Below, in pieces: positions 1-5,714 of a stretch of 10,898 nucleotides of DNA (the first letter of the stretch is position 1; each line of letters begins with the position of its first letter). A model generated the notes under the pieces. That model worked only from the letters and a program-made list of their open reading frames with translations. It was not told where the DNA came from and made no database searches. The DNA is from JBBIKU01 sp037445245 (GTDB taxonomy: Bacteria; Chloroflexota; Anaerolineae; Anaerolineales; Anaerolineaceae). The stretch covers positions 1-10,898 of the forward strand of contig JBBIKU010000081.1 in assembly GCA_037445245.1 (NCBI GenBank). The letters are read 5' to 3'. The translations under genes were made by a program, and so were the position numbers.

Positions 1-990
1 CACGGCGGCTACCACGCCGAGCGGGTGCGGCTGGCGACGACCTCCGATTTCAGCGGTCTGGTTAAAAATGCCATGAACAAGGTCATCGCCAATCGCTGGG
101 AGGAACTGGGGCGCGCCGGATACGACTGGTGGCAGAGGGTGGCGGCAGTCGAACATTTCAACAGCCTGCACGCGATCACCGGCACGCTGGTGGGCACGGT
201 TGGCGCGCTGCCGGCGGTGGCAGAAGGGGAGGATTACCCCGAGCTGGCGGTGGGCGATTCCCCCGAAACGGCGAATTTCGTCAAGTATGGCGGGTACATC
301 CCGTTGACGTTGGAATTGATTGACCGCGACGAAAGCCGCAAACTGCGGGCTTACCCGCGCGAGCTGGCAAGCGCCGGGATGCGCAAGATCAGCGCGCTGG
401 TGGCGGCGGTGTTCACCGACAACGACGGCGTCGGTCCGCAGATGGCGGACGGCGGGGCACTGTTCAACCCTGATGCGGCGACCAGCGCCGGCGGGCACGC
501 CAATCTCAGCACGGCAGCCCTCTCGGCGCAGGCGTGGGATGCGGTTTCGACCGCAATCTACAACCAGCCGATGCTGGTGAAACAGGCGCCGGGTCATTAC
601 GGCAGCGGTCCGCGGCTGGCAATCAACCCGCGTTATCTGCTGGTGCCGCGCCGCCTGCAACTGGCAGCGATGAAGATTCTCTACCCCTCGTTGGAAAACG
701 CTGCCAACATCTATTCCGAAAACATGCAGCGCGGGCAGCCGGGGGACGTCATCACAGTGCCAGAGTGGAACGATCCTGATGATTGGGCAGCGGTGTGCGA
801 TGCCCGCATTGCTCCGGCGATCTTCGTCGGTGAGCGCTTCGGCTTGATGCCTGAGGTGTTCATCGCCGGTGACAATCTCAGCCCGGCGGTGTTCACAAAC
901 GATGAACACCGCCTCAAGGTGCGCCATTTTCTGGCGGTGTGGGTCAATGACTTTCGCCCGCTGCACAAGGCAAATGTGGCAACCGGCTAG
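1..990 (+). CDS. Phage major capsid protein (Mu gpT / HK97-fold type), 5' end outside window
   Basis: Main head subunit that would form the procapsid shell. The frame is open from base 1 (HGGYHAERV...), so the gene begins upstream. A GTG at base 25 is in frame, but nothing supports it as a start. 329 residues are visible. What is seen: an N-terminal stretch with NAMNKVIANRWEELG, then EGEDYPELAVGD, GGYIPLTLELIDRD, a long helix-like stretch rich in Arg/Ala, GGALFNPD, and NPRYLLVPRRLQ. These are the landmarks I associate with Mu gpT-type capsids, in which 'GG.lpvTrk.i.nDD' and 'PrfLvVPp.Le' blocks recur. In many relatives this part is the C-terminal half of a protease-capsid fusion, so the missing part could carry a prohead protease. 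It is the first gene of a rightward structural operon and is followed by a strong hairpin. Family assignment is from motif recognition, not a search. Confidence 0.8.
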   Translation, partial: HGGYHAERVRLATTSDFSGLVKNAMNKVIANRWEELGRAGYDWWQRVAAVEHFNSLHAITGTLVGTVGALPAVAEGEDYPELAVGDSPETANFVKYGGYIPLTLELIDRDESRKLRAYPRELASAGMRKISALVAAVFTDNDGVGPQMADGGALFNPDAATSAGGHANLSTAALSAQAWDAVSTAIYNQPMLVKQAPGHYGSGPRLAINPRYLLVPRRLQLAAMKILYPSLENAANIYSENMQRGQPGDVITVPEWNDPDDWAAVCDARIAPAIFVGERFGLMPEVFIAGDNLSPAVFTNDEHRLKVRHFLAVWVNDFRPLHKANVATG

Positions 991-1007
991 GCTTTTGGAC
1001 GTTTTAG

Positions 1008-1052
1008 GGCGGGTAAACCGGCGCGCGACAACATGCCGCCGGTTTGCCCGCC
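1008..1052 (+). other. Strong intergenic RNA hairpin after the capsid gene
   Basis: The arms are GGCGGGTAAACCGGC (1008-1022) and GCCGGTTTGCCCGCC (1038-1052). They pair over 15 positions with one G-U wobble (T1014 opposite G1046), and 1023/1037 add one more G-C pair, leaving a loop of about 13 nt. The hairpin lies 18 nt after the capsid stop. Its 3' arm ends exactly where the Shine-Dalgarno GGGAGG (1053-1058) of the next gene begins. There is no U-tract, so it is not a canonical intrinsic terminator. It could act as a partial terminator, as an RNase or exonuclease barrier protecting the abundant capsid message, or as a modulator of downstream translation. The structure is seen in the sequence; the role is inferred. 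Confidence 0.8.
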
Positions 1053-1064
1053 GGGAGGCGTGAA

Positions 1065-1460
1065 ATGGAAAACAAGGGGCTGAAGGTGCTGCGCTCTCCA
1101 ATGTTTTGGGCAGCGCTGGCGGGGTTGATGGTGGTAACCGGGCGCAGCCTGGATCCCACTTTTCCGCTGGACGAACAGCAAATGACCAGCCTGCTGGTAT
1201 TACTGGCGAGCTTCGTGCTGGCGGAAGGGATCGAGGGCAACCCCGGCGCGCCGTTGCTGCGCGCTCGTCTGATGCAGGCATTGCGTTCGCGCAAGTTCTG
1301 GGCGGCGCTGGCGGGCGTGACGCTGGTGGTGCTGCAAATCGTACTGCCGGAAGCGGGGGAGGGCGTGCAAGAGCTCAATCGGGCGGTGTATCTGCTGGCA
1401 GCCTACATCTTGGGCATCGGAATCACGGATGCGCGCCGGGGGCAGCATGCGGACGGATGA
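1065..1460 (+). CDS. Small membrane protein made of two copies of one unit (holin-like, unproven)
   Basis: 131 residues from ATG 1065, chosen because GGGAGG (1053-1058) lies 6 nt upstream. An in-frame TTG at 1044 is buried in the hairpin arm and is not used here. Two copies of the same block are visible: LRSPMFWAALAG (residues 9-20) and LRSRKFWAALAG (73-84), offset by 64 residues. Each is followed by a hydrophobic segment, a polar linker with acidic residues, and a second hydrophobic segment (about 42-54 and 107-120). The likely result is four membrane segments. Single-unit phage proteins with a basic-FW start and two hydrophobic segments occur as holin-like genes, but no lysin lies beside it here. 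A membrane role during virion release or DNA delivery is possible. The stop overlaps the next start by 14 nt. Confidence 0.7.
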   Translation: MENKGLKVLRSPMFWAALAGLMVVTGRSLDPTFPLDEQQMTSLLVLLASFVLAEGIEGNPGAPLLRARLMQALRSRKFWAALAGVTLVVLQIVLPEAGEGVQELNRAVYLLAAYILGIGITDARRGQHADG

Positions 1461-1650
1461 GCTTGTGCGGCTGGCGGCTGCCTTGTGCGCTCAACGTGGT
1501 GCGCCGGGAGAAGCGCGGGCGTTTCGCCTGCTGCCGGATGGCAGCCTGATCGTGGTCAGCGCTTGCGGCAGAAAACTGCGCTTTGCGGCGGAGGCGGTGC
1601 AGGCGCAACGCCGACGGCTTGAGCGCCGCAAAAGGAGGGCGGCGACATGA
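1447..1650 (+). CDS. Small basic hypothetical protein of the phage operon
   Basis: 67 residues from ATG 1447 (MRTDELVRLAAAL...), which overlaps the end of the membrane-protein gene by 14 nt. An in-frame start 18 nt upstream (1429) is less likely. The protein has a helical N-terminus, a short beta-like centre (LPDGSLIVVSACGRKLRFA), and a strongly basic tail (AQRRRLERRKRRAAT). Its stop overlaps the next gene's ATG in an ATGA arrangement (1647-1650), which indicates translational coupling. I recognise no family. The basic tail could bind nucleic acid or the virion interior, but that is speculation. It is called a gene because it fills the space between two convincing genes with coupled ends. No strong Shine-Dalgarno is visible, only a G-rich stretch before the ATG. 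Confidence 0.6.
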   Translation: MRTDELVRLAAALCAQRGAPGEARAFRLLPDGSLIVVSACGRKLRFAAEAVQAQRRRLERRKRRAAT

Positions 1651-2309
1651 TCAGCTTGCATTTGATCCTCGAACGGACGCGGCAGTCTCTGGGTGGCGAT
1701 GGGGAACGCCGCTATCCTGAGGAATTATTGCTCGAAGCGGTGCGCCAGGCGCTGGAGGAGTACAGCCGCGCCTGGTCGCAGGTGCGCACGGCAATCATCA
1801 CGCTGGTGCGTGACGGCAGAGAGCACAGTCTCGGCGCCCTGGAGGGTCTGCTGGGGGTGGCGCGGGTGCGCTATCCCTACGCTGATGAGACGGTGCTGCC
1901 CCTGCTGAGCGAATATCACCTGTACTGGCTGGAAGGCTTCCCGATGCTGCATCTCGGTGGGGCGCGGCTGCCGCAGGCGGGCGACAGGATGCAAGTAGAT
2001 TACACCACCCGCCATACTCTGGAAGGGCTGGACGGCGCTCCATCTGGCAGCGTTCATCCCGATCACGCCGGGCTGCTGGTGAACGGCGTCGCCGGGCATG
2101 CCGCGCTGATGCGCGCCGCCGACATCACTGAGGCGCATGGCAGTCGTGCCGGCGACGCCCGGGCGGTGTGGTTGCTGGGCAGGGGTAGGTTGGAGGTGTT
2201 CCGTTCCGGGCTACGCCTGTTGAGCAAAGAAAGTGCACCGCCCTACCCACTCGACGCCTGGAACGGGCACGGCTGGCGGCTGGATCGACTGGATGGGCGG
2301 GAACGATGA
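1647..2309 (+). CDS. Probable phage head-tail connector / adaptor protein
   Basis: 220 residues, with ATG overlapping the preceding stop (ATGA, 1647-1650). The N-terminal 60 residues (RYPEELLLEAVRQALEEYSRAWSQVRT) match the pattern of phage adaptor and gp6-like connector proteins, a helix of the type 'llewlndAlreYs'. A beta-rich middle follows (residues about 60-130, ending in GDRMQVDYTTRHTLEGLDGA). The C-terminal half is helical (VNGVAGHAALMRAADITEAHG and onward), as expected for a ring-forming neck protein. Its place after the capsid gene fits a component sitting between portal and tail. The gene is coupled to the next one by another ATGA overlap (2306-2309). Assignment is by pattern and context; the exact neck role cannot be settled from sequence reading. 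Confidence 0.55.
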   Translation: MISLHLILERTRQSLGGDGERRYPEELLLEAVRQALEEYSRAWSQVRTAIITLVRDGREHSLGALEGLLGVARVRYPYADETVLPLLSEYHLYWLEGFPMLHLGGARLPQAGDRMQVDYTTRHTLEGLDGAPSGSVHPDHAGLLVNGVAGHAALMRAADITEAHGSRAGDARAVWLLGRGRLEVFRSGLRLLSKESAPPYPLDAWNGHGWRLDRLDGRER

Positions 2310-2620
2310 ACGGGCTGCCACCGACACTGCGTTACCGCTGGCTGGCGGGCGAGGGCGACGATTACCCCGATTGTGTCGCGCTGGATGGAATGACCCGCCC
2401 GCTGGGGGTGTGGCAGAACAGCCGCATGCCCGGCTTTCACCATCGCTGCCGGGCGGTGCTGCAACCGTTCGAAGAGGCGGATGCCGATCCCGATGGTGTT
2501 TATCCGCAGTGGCGCGAACCGCCGCTGCGGCTGCTGCACTACCGACTGCGGAACGGGTGTATCGTGTCAGCCGATGGCGGCGCGCTGCCGATGGCTAGGC
2601 AGAGGGTGAGGAGGAGCTGA
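2306..2620 (+). CDS. Small phage protein with Mu gpF C-terminus-like Cys/His motif
   Basis: 104 residues, coupled by an ATGA overlap to the connector gene. Residues about 18-50 read DYPDCVALDGMTRPLGVW, then a short gap and PGFHHRCRA. This is the C-x-x-L-x-G...W...PgxHxxCR signature found at the C-terminus of Mu gpF / SPP1 gp7-type minor head (head morphogenesis) proteins. Here the signature stands almost alone near the N-terminus, without the long helical domain of those proteins, so it may be a detached or converted module. The two Cys and the HH could form a small metal or disulphide knot. The rest (PQWREPPLRLLHYRLRNGCIVSADG) looks beta-rich and unassigned. A virion neck or minor head role is plausible but not shown. 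Confidence 0.5.
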   Translation: MNGLPPTLRYRWLAGEGDDYPDCVALDGMTRPLGVWQNSRMPGFHHRCRAVLQPFEEADADPDGVYPQWREPPLRLLHYRLRNGCIVSADGGALPMARQRVRRS

Positions 2621-2621
2621 T

Positions 2622-3101
2622 ATGGCGACGCCTGGTGTGGATTGCCACATTCGCCTTAGCCACCCAGCGGTTGCAGGCGGTGAGGGATGCGGTTTCGTGC
2701 TCGATCCTGGCAGGGACGGGCGCGGGGCGGTGATCTCAATCGAGCGCGAGGTCACTGCAGACGGAAAGGTGCAAGTGCGTCTGTTCTTCAACGTGCTGCT
2801 GGCTGACGATCTGGTCAACCCGGACGGCTCGCGGCACACCACCAAGCGGGCGCAGGGCTACGAACGACTGCTGGCTTATCTGGAACACAGCCGGGATGTG
2901 ACCCTGGATACGGCGGTGGGCGTGTTCAGCGGCTTGGGTGCCAACGGGCACGCCGCTACCGAACTGCACTACGCCCCGCTCAGCGTGGTTGCCTGCCAGT
3001 TTAACAACGCCGGCGTCTATTACCCGCCGGCAGATGCCGGGCGCTACTACGCCTCGCAATGGGACGGCGCACTGGACTGGCAGCATTCATACTGGCGTTG
3101 A
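2622..3101 (+). CDS. Phage structural protein of unknown role
   Basis: 159 residues. ATG 2622 follows the previous stop by 1 nt and has a strong purine-rich Shine-Dalgarno (GAGGAGGAG, 2608-2616). The protein is mostly beta-like: GCGFVLDPGRDGRGAVISIERE, then KVQVRLFFNVLLADDLVNPDGSR, and a Trp/Tyr-rich end (DGALDWQHSYWR). It has three Cys, no membrane segment and no signal peptide. Its position between the connector and the tail-fibre-like gene suggests a tail-completion, neck or tail-tip protein. I associate this kind of protein with phage-type gene clusters in Chloroflexota genomes but cannot name the family with confidence. Confidence 0.5.
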   Translation: MATPGVDCHIRLSHPAVAGGEGCGFVLDPGRDGRGAVISIEREVTADGKVQVRLFFNVLLADDLVNPDGSRHTTKRAQGYERLLAYLEHSRDVTLDTAVGVFSGLGANGHAATELHYAPLSVVACQFNNAGVYYPPADAGRYYASQWDGALDWQHSYWR

Positions 3102-3140
3102 GCGGTTGACGGCTCAGGAATCACAAGAAGGAGGCACGAG

Positions 3141-4463
3141 ATGGTTTATCCGCTCAGCAGTGAGGTGAGCGCCGGGATGCCGACTGCGGCGGCGCATTAC
3201 AACGACCTGCGGGCCGACGCCCTGCGCTTCGGCTACCCGACGGCGGACGCCGCGGCGGTTGGCGAGTTGTTCAGCCGTTACGTGGATGGGCTGCGTCTGG
3301 AAAGGCTGGGCAGCAATCGTTTGCGGGTGCCCGCCACACCCGCTCAGCCGGTGGCAATCGTGATCGACGGCGCACCCCTGCGCGCAGTCAATCACGTCGA
3401 TCTGCCAGCGGGGTCGGCGCCCACGGGGGCGGCGAATGTGTACTATGTGTTTGCGCTGCGCTCGGCGGGTTTAACTGCTTTCAGCCTGGACGTCAACACC
3501 TCGCCGGAGGAGAGCAGCGGCAGGCGGCGCATCGGCGTGTGTTACTGGGATGGCAATCAGATCGTAGCGCAAAGCGTGCGAACGGAAGGAATGGCGGCGC
3601 TGACTGAAGCGTTAGGGGTCGAGACGCCGTTGGTGTGCGAGGGGCGTTTGACGCTGGCTGCGGGCAATGCGGCGCCGGCGGTTGATGTTGTCGCCGCCGG
3701 GACGGTGTACTTTACACCCTACCGCGGCAGCCGCATCGCTTTGTACGTACCCGGTGCGGGCTGGCGGGTACGCCTTTTCAACGAGCTAGCGCTCAGCCTG
3801 AGTGGTCTGGCAGCCACGCGTTGCTATGATGTTTTCGTCGGCGATCAGGGCGGCGCCCTGGCAATGGAAGTGGTAGCATGGAGCAACCCGACTACCCGCG
3901 CCGTTGAACTGGGTGTTCAGGATGGGGTGCTGGTGCGCGACAGCAGACCGCACCAGCGATACCTCGGCACACTTTATCTGCTGGCATCCGGTCAGGGGGA
4001 GGACAGCGCCGCCCGCCGTTTTGTGTGGAATTACTACAACCGGCTGGCGCGCCCGCTGCTTTATTCCAGTGATACAGCAAACTGGACCTACAACGTTAAC
4101 GCCTGGCGGCAGGCGAACGGCAATTCCGCCGCCCGGGTGGAACTGGTGGTGGGCGTGCCCGAAGAAGCCCTCGACCTGCAATTGGCGGCGAAGGTGATGC
4201 TGGCAAACGTTTCCAACGCCGAGGCAGCCCAGGCGATCGGCGTCAATAGTGCCAGCGCGCCTGCCGCCGCGGGGATGGGGCAGTACCTCTGCCGTTTTGG
4301 CGGCACCACGCAGATGACCATTAGCGGTGTCACCCGTCTGGTGCATTTGCCTCGCCCGGGGTGGTCGTACTACACCTGGCTGGAGCGGTCGTACAACGGC
4401 AATAACACCTTTTTTGGCACCGACAACTGCCAGAGCGGGCTGACGGGGTGGGTGCTGGGGTAA
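3141..4463 (+). CDS. Tail-fibre-like / receptor-binding-type phage protein
   Basis: 440 residues from ATG 3141, with a near-perfect Shine-Dalgarno AAGGAGG (3128-3134) 6 nt upstream. The N-terminal part (1-130) begins SSEVSAGMPTAAAHYNDLRAD, a 'start' pattern I associate with phage fibre-like proteins, and is followed by beta-rich sequence. From about residue 165 (PLVCEGRLTLAAGN) the protein follows a recurrent phage pattern. It reads: TVYFTPYRGSRIALY, LAATRCYDVFV, a ring of Thr/Val/Tyr strands, HQRYLGTLYLLASGQGEDSAARRFVWNYYNR, WTYNVNAWRQAN, VELVVGVPEEA, and HLPRPGWSYYTWLERSYNGNNT. The end is QSGLTGWVLG. It is likely a trimeric tail spike or fibre that contacts the host surface. It is the last gene of the block and stops 14 bp before the end of convergent rdgB, with no terminator seen in between. 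Confidence 0.7.
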   Translation: MVYPLSSEVSAGMPTAAAHYNDLRADALRFGYPTADAAAVGELFSRYVDGLRLERLGSNRLRVPATPAQPVAIVIDGAPLRAVNHVDLPAGSAPTGAANVYYVFALRSAGLTAFSLDVNTSPEESSGRRRIGVCYWDGNQIVAQSVRTEGMAALTEALGVETPLVCEGRLTLAAGNAAPAVDVVAAGTVYFTPYRGSRIALYVPGAGWRVRLFNELALSLSGLAATRCYDVFVGDQGGALAMEVVAWSNPTTRAVELGVQDGVLVRDSRPHQRYLGTLYLLASGQGEDSAARRFVWNYYNRLARPLLYSSDTANWTYNVNAWRQANGNSAARVELVVGVPEEALDLQLAAKVMLANVSNAEAAQAIGVNSASAPAAAGMGQYLCRFGGTTQMTISGVTRLVHLPRPGWSYYTWLERSYNGNNTFFGTDNCQSGLTGWVLG

Positions 4464-4477
4464 TGCAGCGATAGATG

Positions 4478-5110
4478 TCAGGGAGCGAACAAACGGCGCA
4501 GTTGCGGCAGCGCCGCCTGCAGGGCGGCGGCGCGGTGGCTGAGACGGTTCTTCACCTCGCTTTCCAGCTCTGCCATGGTAAGACCCAGTTCGGACAGCAA
4601 AAAAATGGGATCGTAGCCGAAACCGCCACTGCCGCGCTCTTGGGGAATGATCTCACCTGCCACCTCGCCTTCGCTGCAATACAATGTTCCGTCCGGCAGG
4701 GCAATGGCAACCGTGCAACAAAAGCGTGCTCGCCACGGACGTGGATGGGGCTGTAACTGTTGCAGCAGATAAGTGCGCCGCCGAGCATCGCCATCGGCGC
4801 CGGGGGCGCCCGGCTCGTTGCCCGCAGGGGTATAGTGGGCTGAGTAGATGCCGGGCATGCCCGCCAGCGCCGCCACCTCCAACCCCGAATCATCTGCCAG
4901 GGTGATCAGGTTGGCGGCGCGGCAAAAGGCGTGCGCCTTAAGCGCGGCGTTCTCGACATAGCTGCTGCCGCTCTCTTTGACCTCTATCTTCAGTCCAAGC
5001 TGCTCCGGGGTGACCAGCGCCGCATCCAACGGCGGGGAGACGGCTTCCAGAATTGCCCGCATCTCATCCCGTTTGCCGGGGTTGGTGGTGGCGATTAGCA
5101 ATTGTCTCAC
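4478..5110 (-). CDS. rdgB: XTP/dITP pyrophosphatase (RdgB/HAM1 family)
   Basis: 210 residues; the usual length is near 200. It hydrolyses non-canonical purine nucleoside triphosphates (dITP, XTP) to the monophosphate plus pyrophosphate, keeping deaminated bases out of DNA and RNA in the cytoplasm. Family landmarks, in order: LLIATTNPGK (residues 4-13, triphosphate binding), EVKESGSSYVENAALKA (43-59), ADDSGLEV (72-79, with the metal-binding and catalytic Asp pair 73-74), GMPGIYSAHY, GGFGYDPIF (162-170), and NRLSHRA (188-194, base recognition). The usual Arg of the 'YSAR' block is His92 here. The start is GTG at 5110, with GGAGA (5117-5121) 6 nt upstream. The gene is divergent from the DUF177-sigA operon and convergent with the phage block. 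Confidence 0.96.
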   Translation of the reverse strand: MRQLLIATTNPGKRDEMRAILEAVSPPLDAALVTPEQLGLKIEVKESGSSYVENAALKAHAFCRAANLITLADDSGLEVAALAGMPGIYSAHYTPAGNEPGAPGADGDARRRTYLLQQLQPHPRPWRARFCCTVAIALPDGTLYCSEGEVAGEIIPQERGSGGFGYDPIFLLSELGLTMAELESEVKNRLSHRAAALQAALPQLRRLFAP

Positions 5111-5147
5111 TATTAATCTCCATTTTTATTAATTTAATCATAAAAAC

Positions 5148-5183
5148 TTGACTTCGTGTATCCGGCGTGCTATAATAGTTGTG
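5148..5183 (+). promoter_or_regulatory. Sigma-70 promoter for the DUF177-sigA operon
   Basis: The -35 TTGACT (5148-5153) and -10 TATAAT (5171-5176) are separated by exactly 17 bp, one mismatch from full consensus. Transcription would begin near 5183, giving a leader of about 40 nt before the GTG at 5222. The surroundings are AT-rich in an otherwise GC-rich window, which favours opening. The TATAATA of the -10 is one arm of a 7-bp inverted repeat with TATTATA (5189-5195). An 8-bp direct repeat TATCCGGC (5159-5166 and 5194-5201) flanks the start point. Promoter position is read from sequence; activity is inferred. Confidence 0.85.
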
Positions 5184-5189
5184 ACATTT

Positions 5190-5195
5190 ATTATA
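5190..5195 (-). promoter_or_regulatory. Possible opposing -10 element reading toward rdgB
   Basis: On the minus strand these bases read TATAAT, mirror image of the plus-strand -10 at 5171-5176. Transcription would begin near 5183 and run left to rdgB with a leader of about 70 nt. No good -35 is found 16-19 bp upstream, and no complete extended -10 TGn is present, so it is a weak candidate for the rdgB promoter. Confidence 0.35.
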
Positions 5196-5221
5196 TCCGG
5201 CTTCTTTGACCGTATTACACC

Positions 5222-5704
5222 GTGAATCTCAATCGAACCCCGCTGCGGGTCAATGTCGGTTTTTTGCTCAACCAGCCGATAGGCACAAGCCGAGTTATTC
5301 ACATTGAATCGGACAATATTCATTTCATCGACCTGGATCTACTGCAGTTCCATGGCGAAGCGCGCTTTGGGCGCACCGCCCAAGGGATTTTCTTACAGGC
5401 TGATTTCGAAGCCGGATGCAATGCGGAATGTGTACGTTGCCTGACAGCATTCGTGCAGCCATTGCATGCGAGTTTCAGCGAGTTGTTTGCTTTTCAATTC
5501 AAGGGTGTCTCTGAATCGGGGTTGATTTTTCCGGAAGACGGCAATATCGATCTGTCACCGCTGGTACGGGAATACATGCTGCTGGAAATACCGATCAGAC
5601 CCCTTTGCAAGGAAGATTGTAAAGGTCTTTGCTTGATCTGCGGTGCGGATCTCAACCAGGAAAGCTGCGAACACCACCCGGATCGCGGGACTCATCAACC
5701 CTAG
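5222..5704 (+). CDS. DUF177 family protein (YceD-like, Cys-rich)
   Basis: 160 residues from GTG 5222. DUF177/YceD proteins are small conserved bacterial proteins, commonly encoded just before rpmF and linked with ribosome or rRNA metabolism; their exact role is not settled. Seen here: an N-terminal beta-rich part, then GCNAECVRCLTAF (Cys 66, 70, 73), an acidic middle, and the typical C-terminal block (PIRPLCKEDCKGLCLICGADLNQESCEH, written here only as a landmark at residues 125-151; Cys 129, 133, 137, 140, 149), likely a metal site. The stop TAG (5702-5704) is part of the Shine-Dalgarno of sigA, so the two genes are coupled. No rpmF follows, which is unlike the common arrangement. No ideal Shine-Dalgarno is visible before the GTG. 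Confidence 0.85.
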   Translation: MNLNRTPLRVNVGFLLNQPIGTSRVIHIESDNIHFIDLDLLQFHGEARFGRTAQGIFLQADFEAGCNAECVRCLTAFVQPLHASFSELFAFQFKGVSESGLIFPEDGNIDLSPLVREYMLLEIPIRPLCKEDCKGLCLICGADLNQESCEHHPDRGTHQP

Positions 5705-5709
5705 GAGGG
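5703..5709 (+). promoter_or_regulatory. Ribosome-binding site deciding the TTG start of sigA
   Basis: AGGAGGG overlaps the DUF177 stop codon and sits 5 nt before TTG 5715. This supports TTG as the true start over the ATG at 5643 (inside DUF177) or the internal ATG at 5760. It also suggests that ribosomes ending DUF177 feed sigA translation. Confidence 0.8.
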
Positions 5710-5714
5710 ACGTT

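Noticed and set aside
1044..1064. TTG start at 1044 for the duplicated membrane protein
   Set aside because: It sits in the hairpin arm and lacks a Shine-Dalgarno; ATG 1065 has GGGAGG 6 nt upstream.
3786..4346. Minus-strand open frame of 186 codons inside the tail-fibre-like gene
   Set aside because: Antisense shadow in GC-rich DNA; the plus-strand protein has a strong ribosome-binding site and recognisable phage pattern.
4440..4480. Phage attachment site at the cassette/rdgB junction
   Set aside because: No repeat of this junction was seen elsewhere in the window, and no tRNA or integrase is present; the other edge is outside the window.
4511..4529. GC-rich hairpin CGCCGCC/GGCGGCG near the rdgB 3' end as a terminator
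   Set aside because: It lies within rdgB codons for an Ala-rich helix and has no T-run on either strand.
5643..5714. Extension of sigA upstream to ATG 5643
   Set aside because: The extra 24 residues overlap DUF177 coding sequence, while TTG 5715 has a well-spaced AGGAGGG and matches the expected region 1.1 start.
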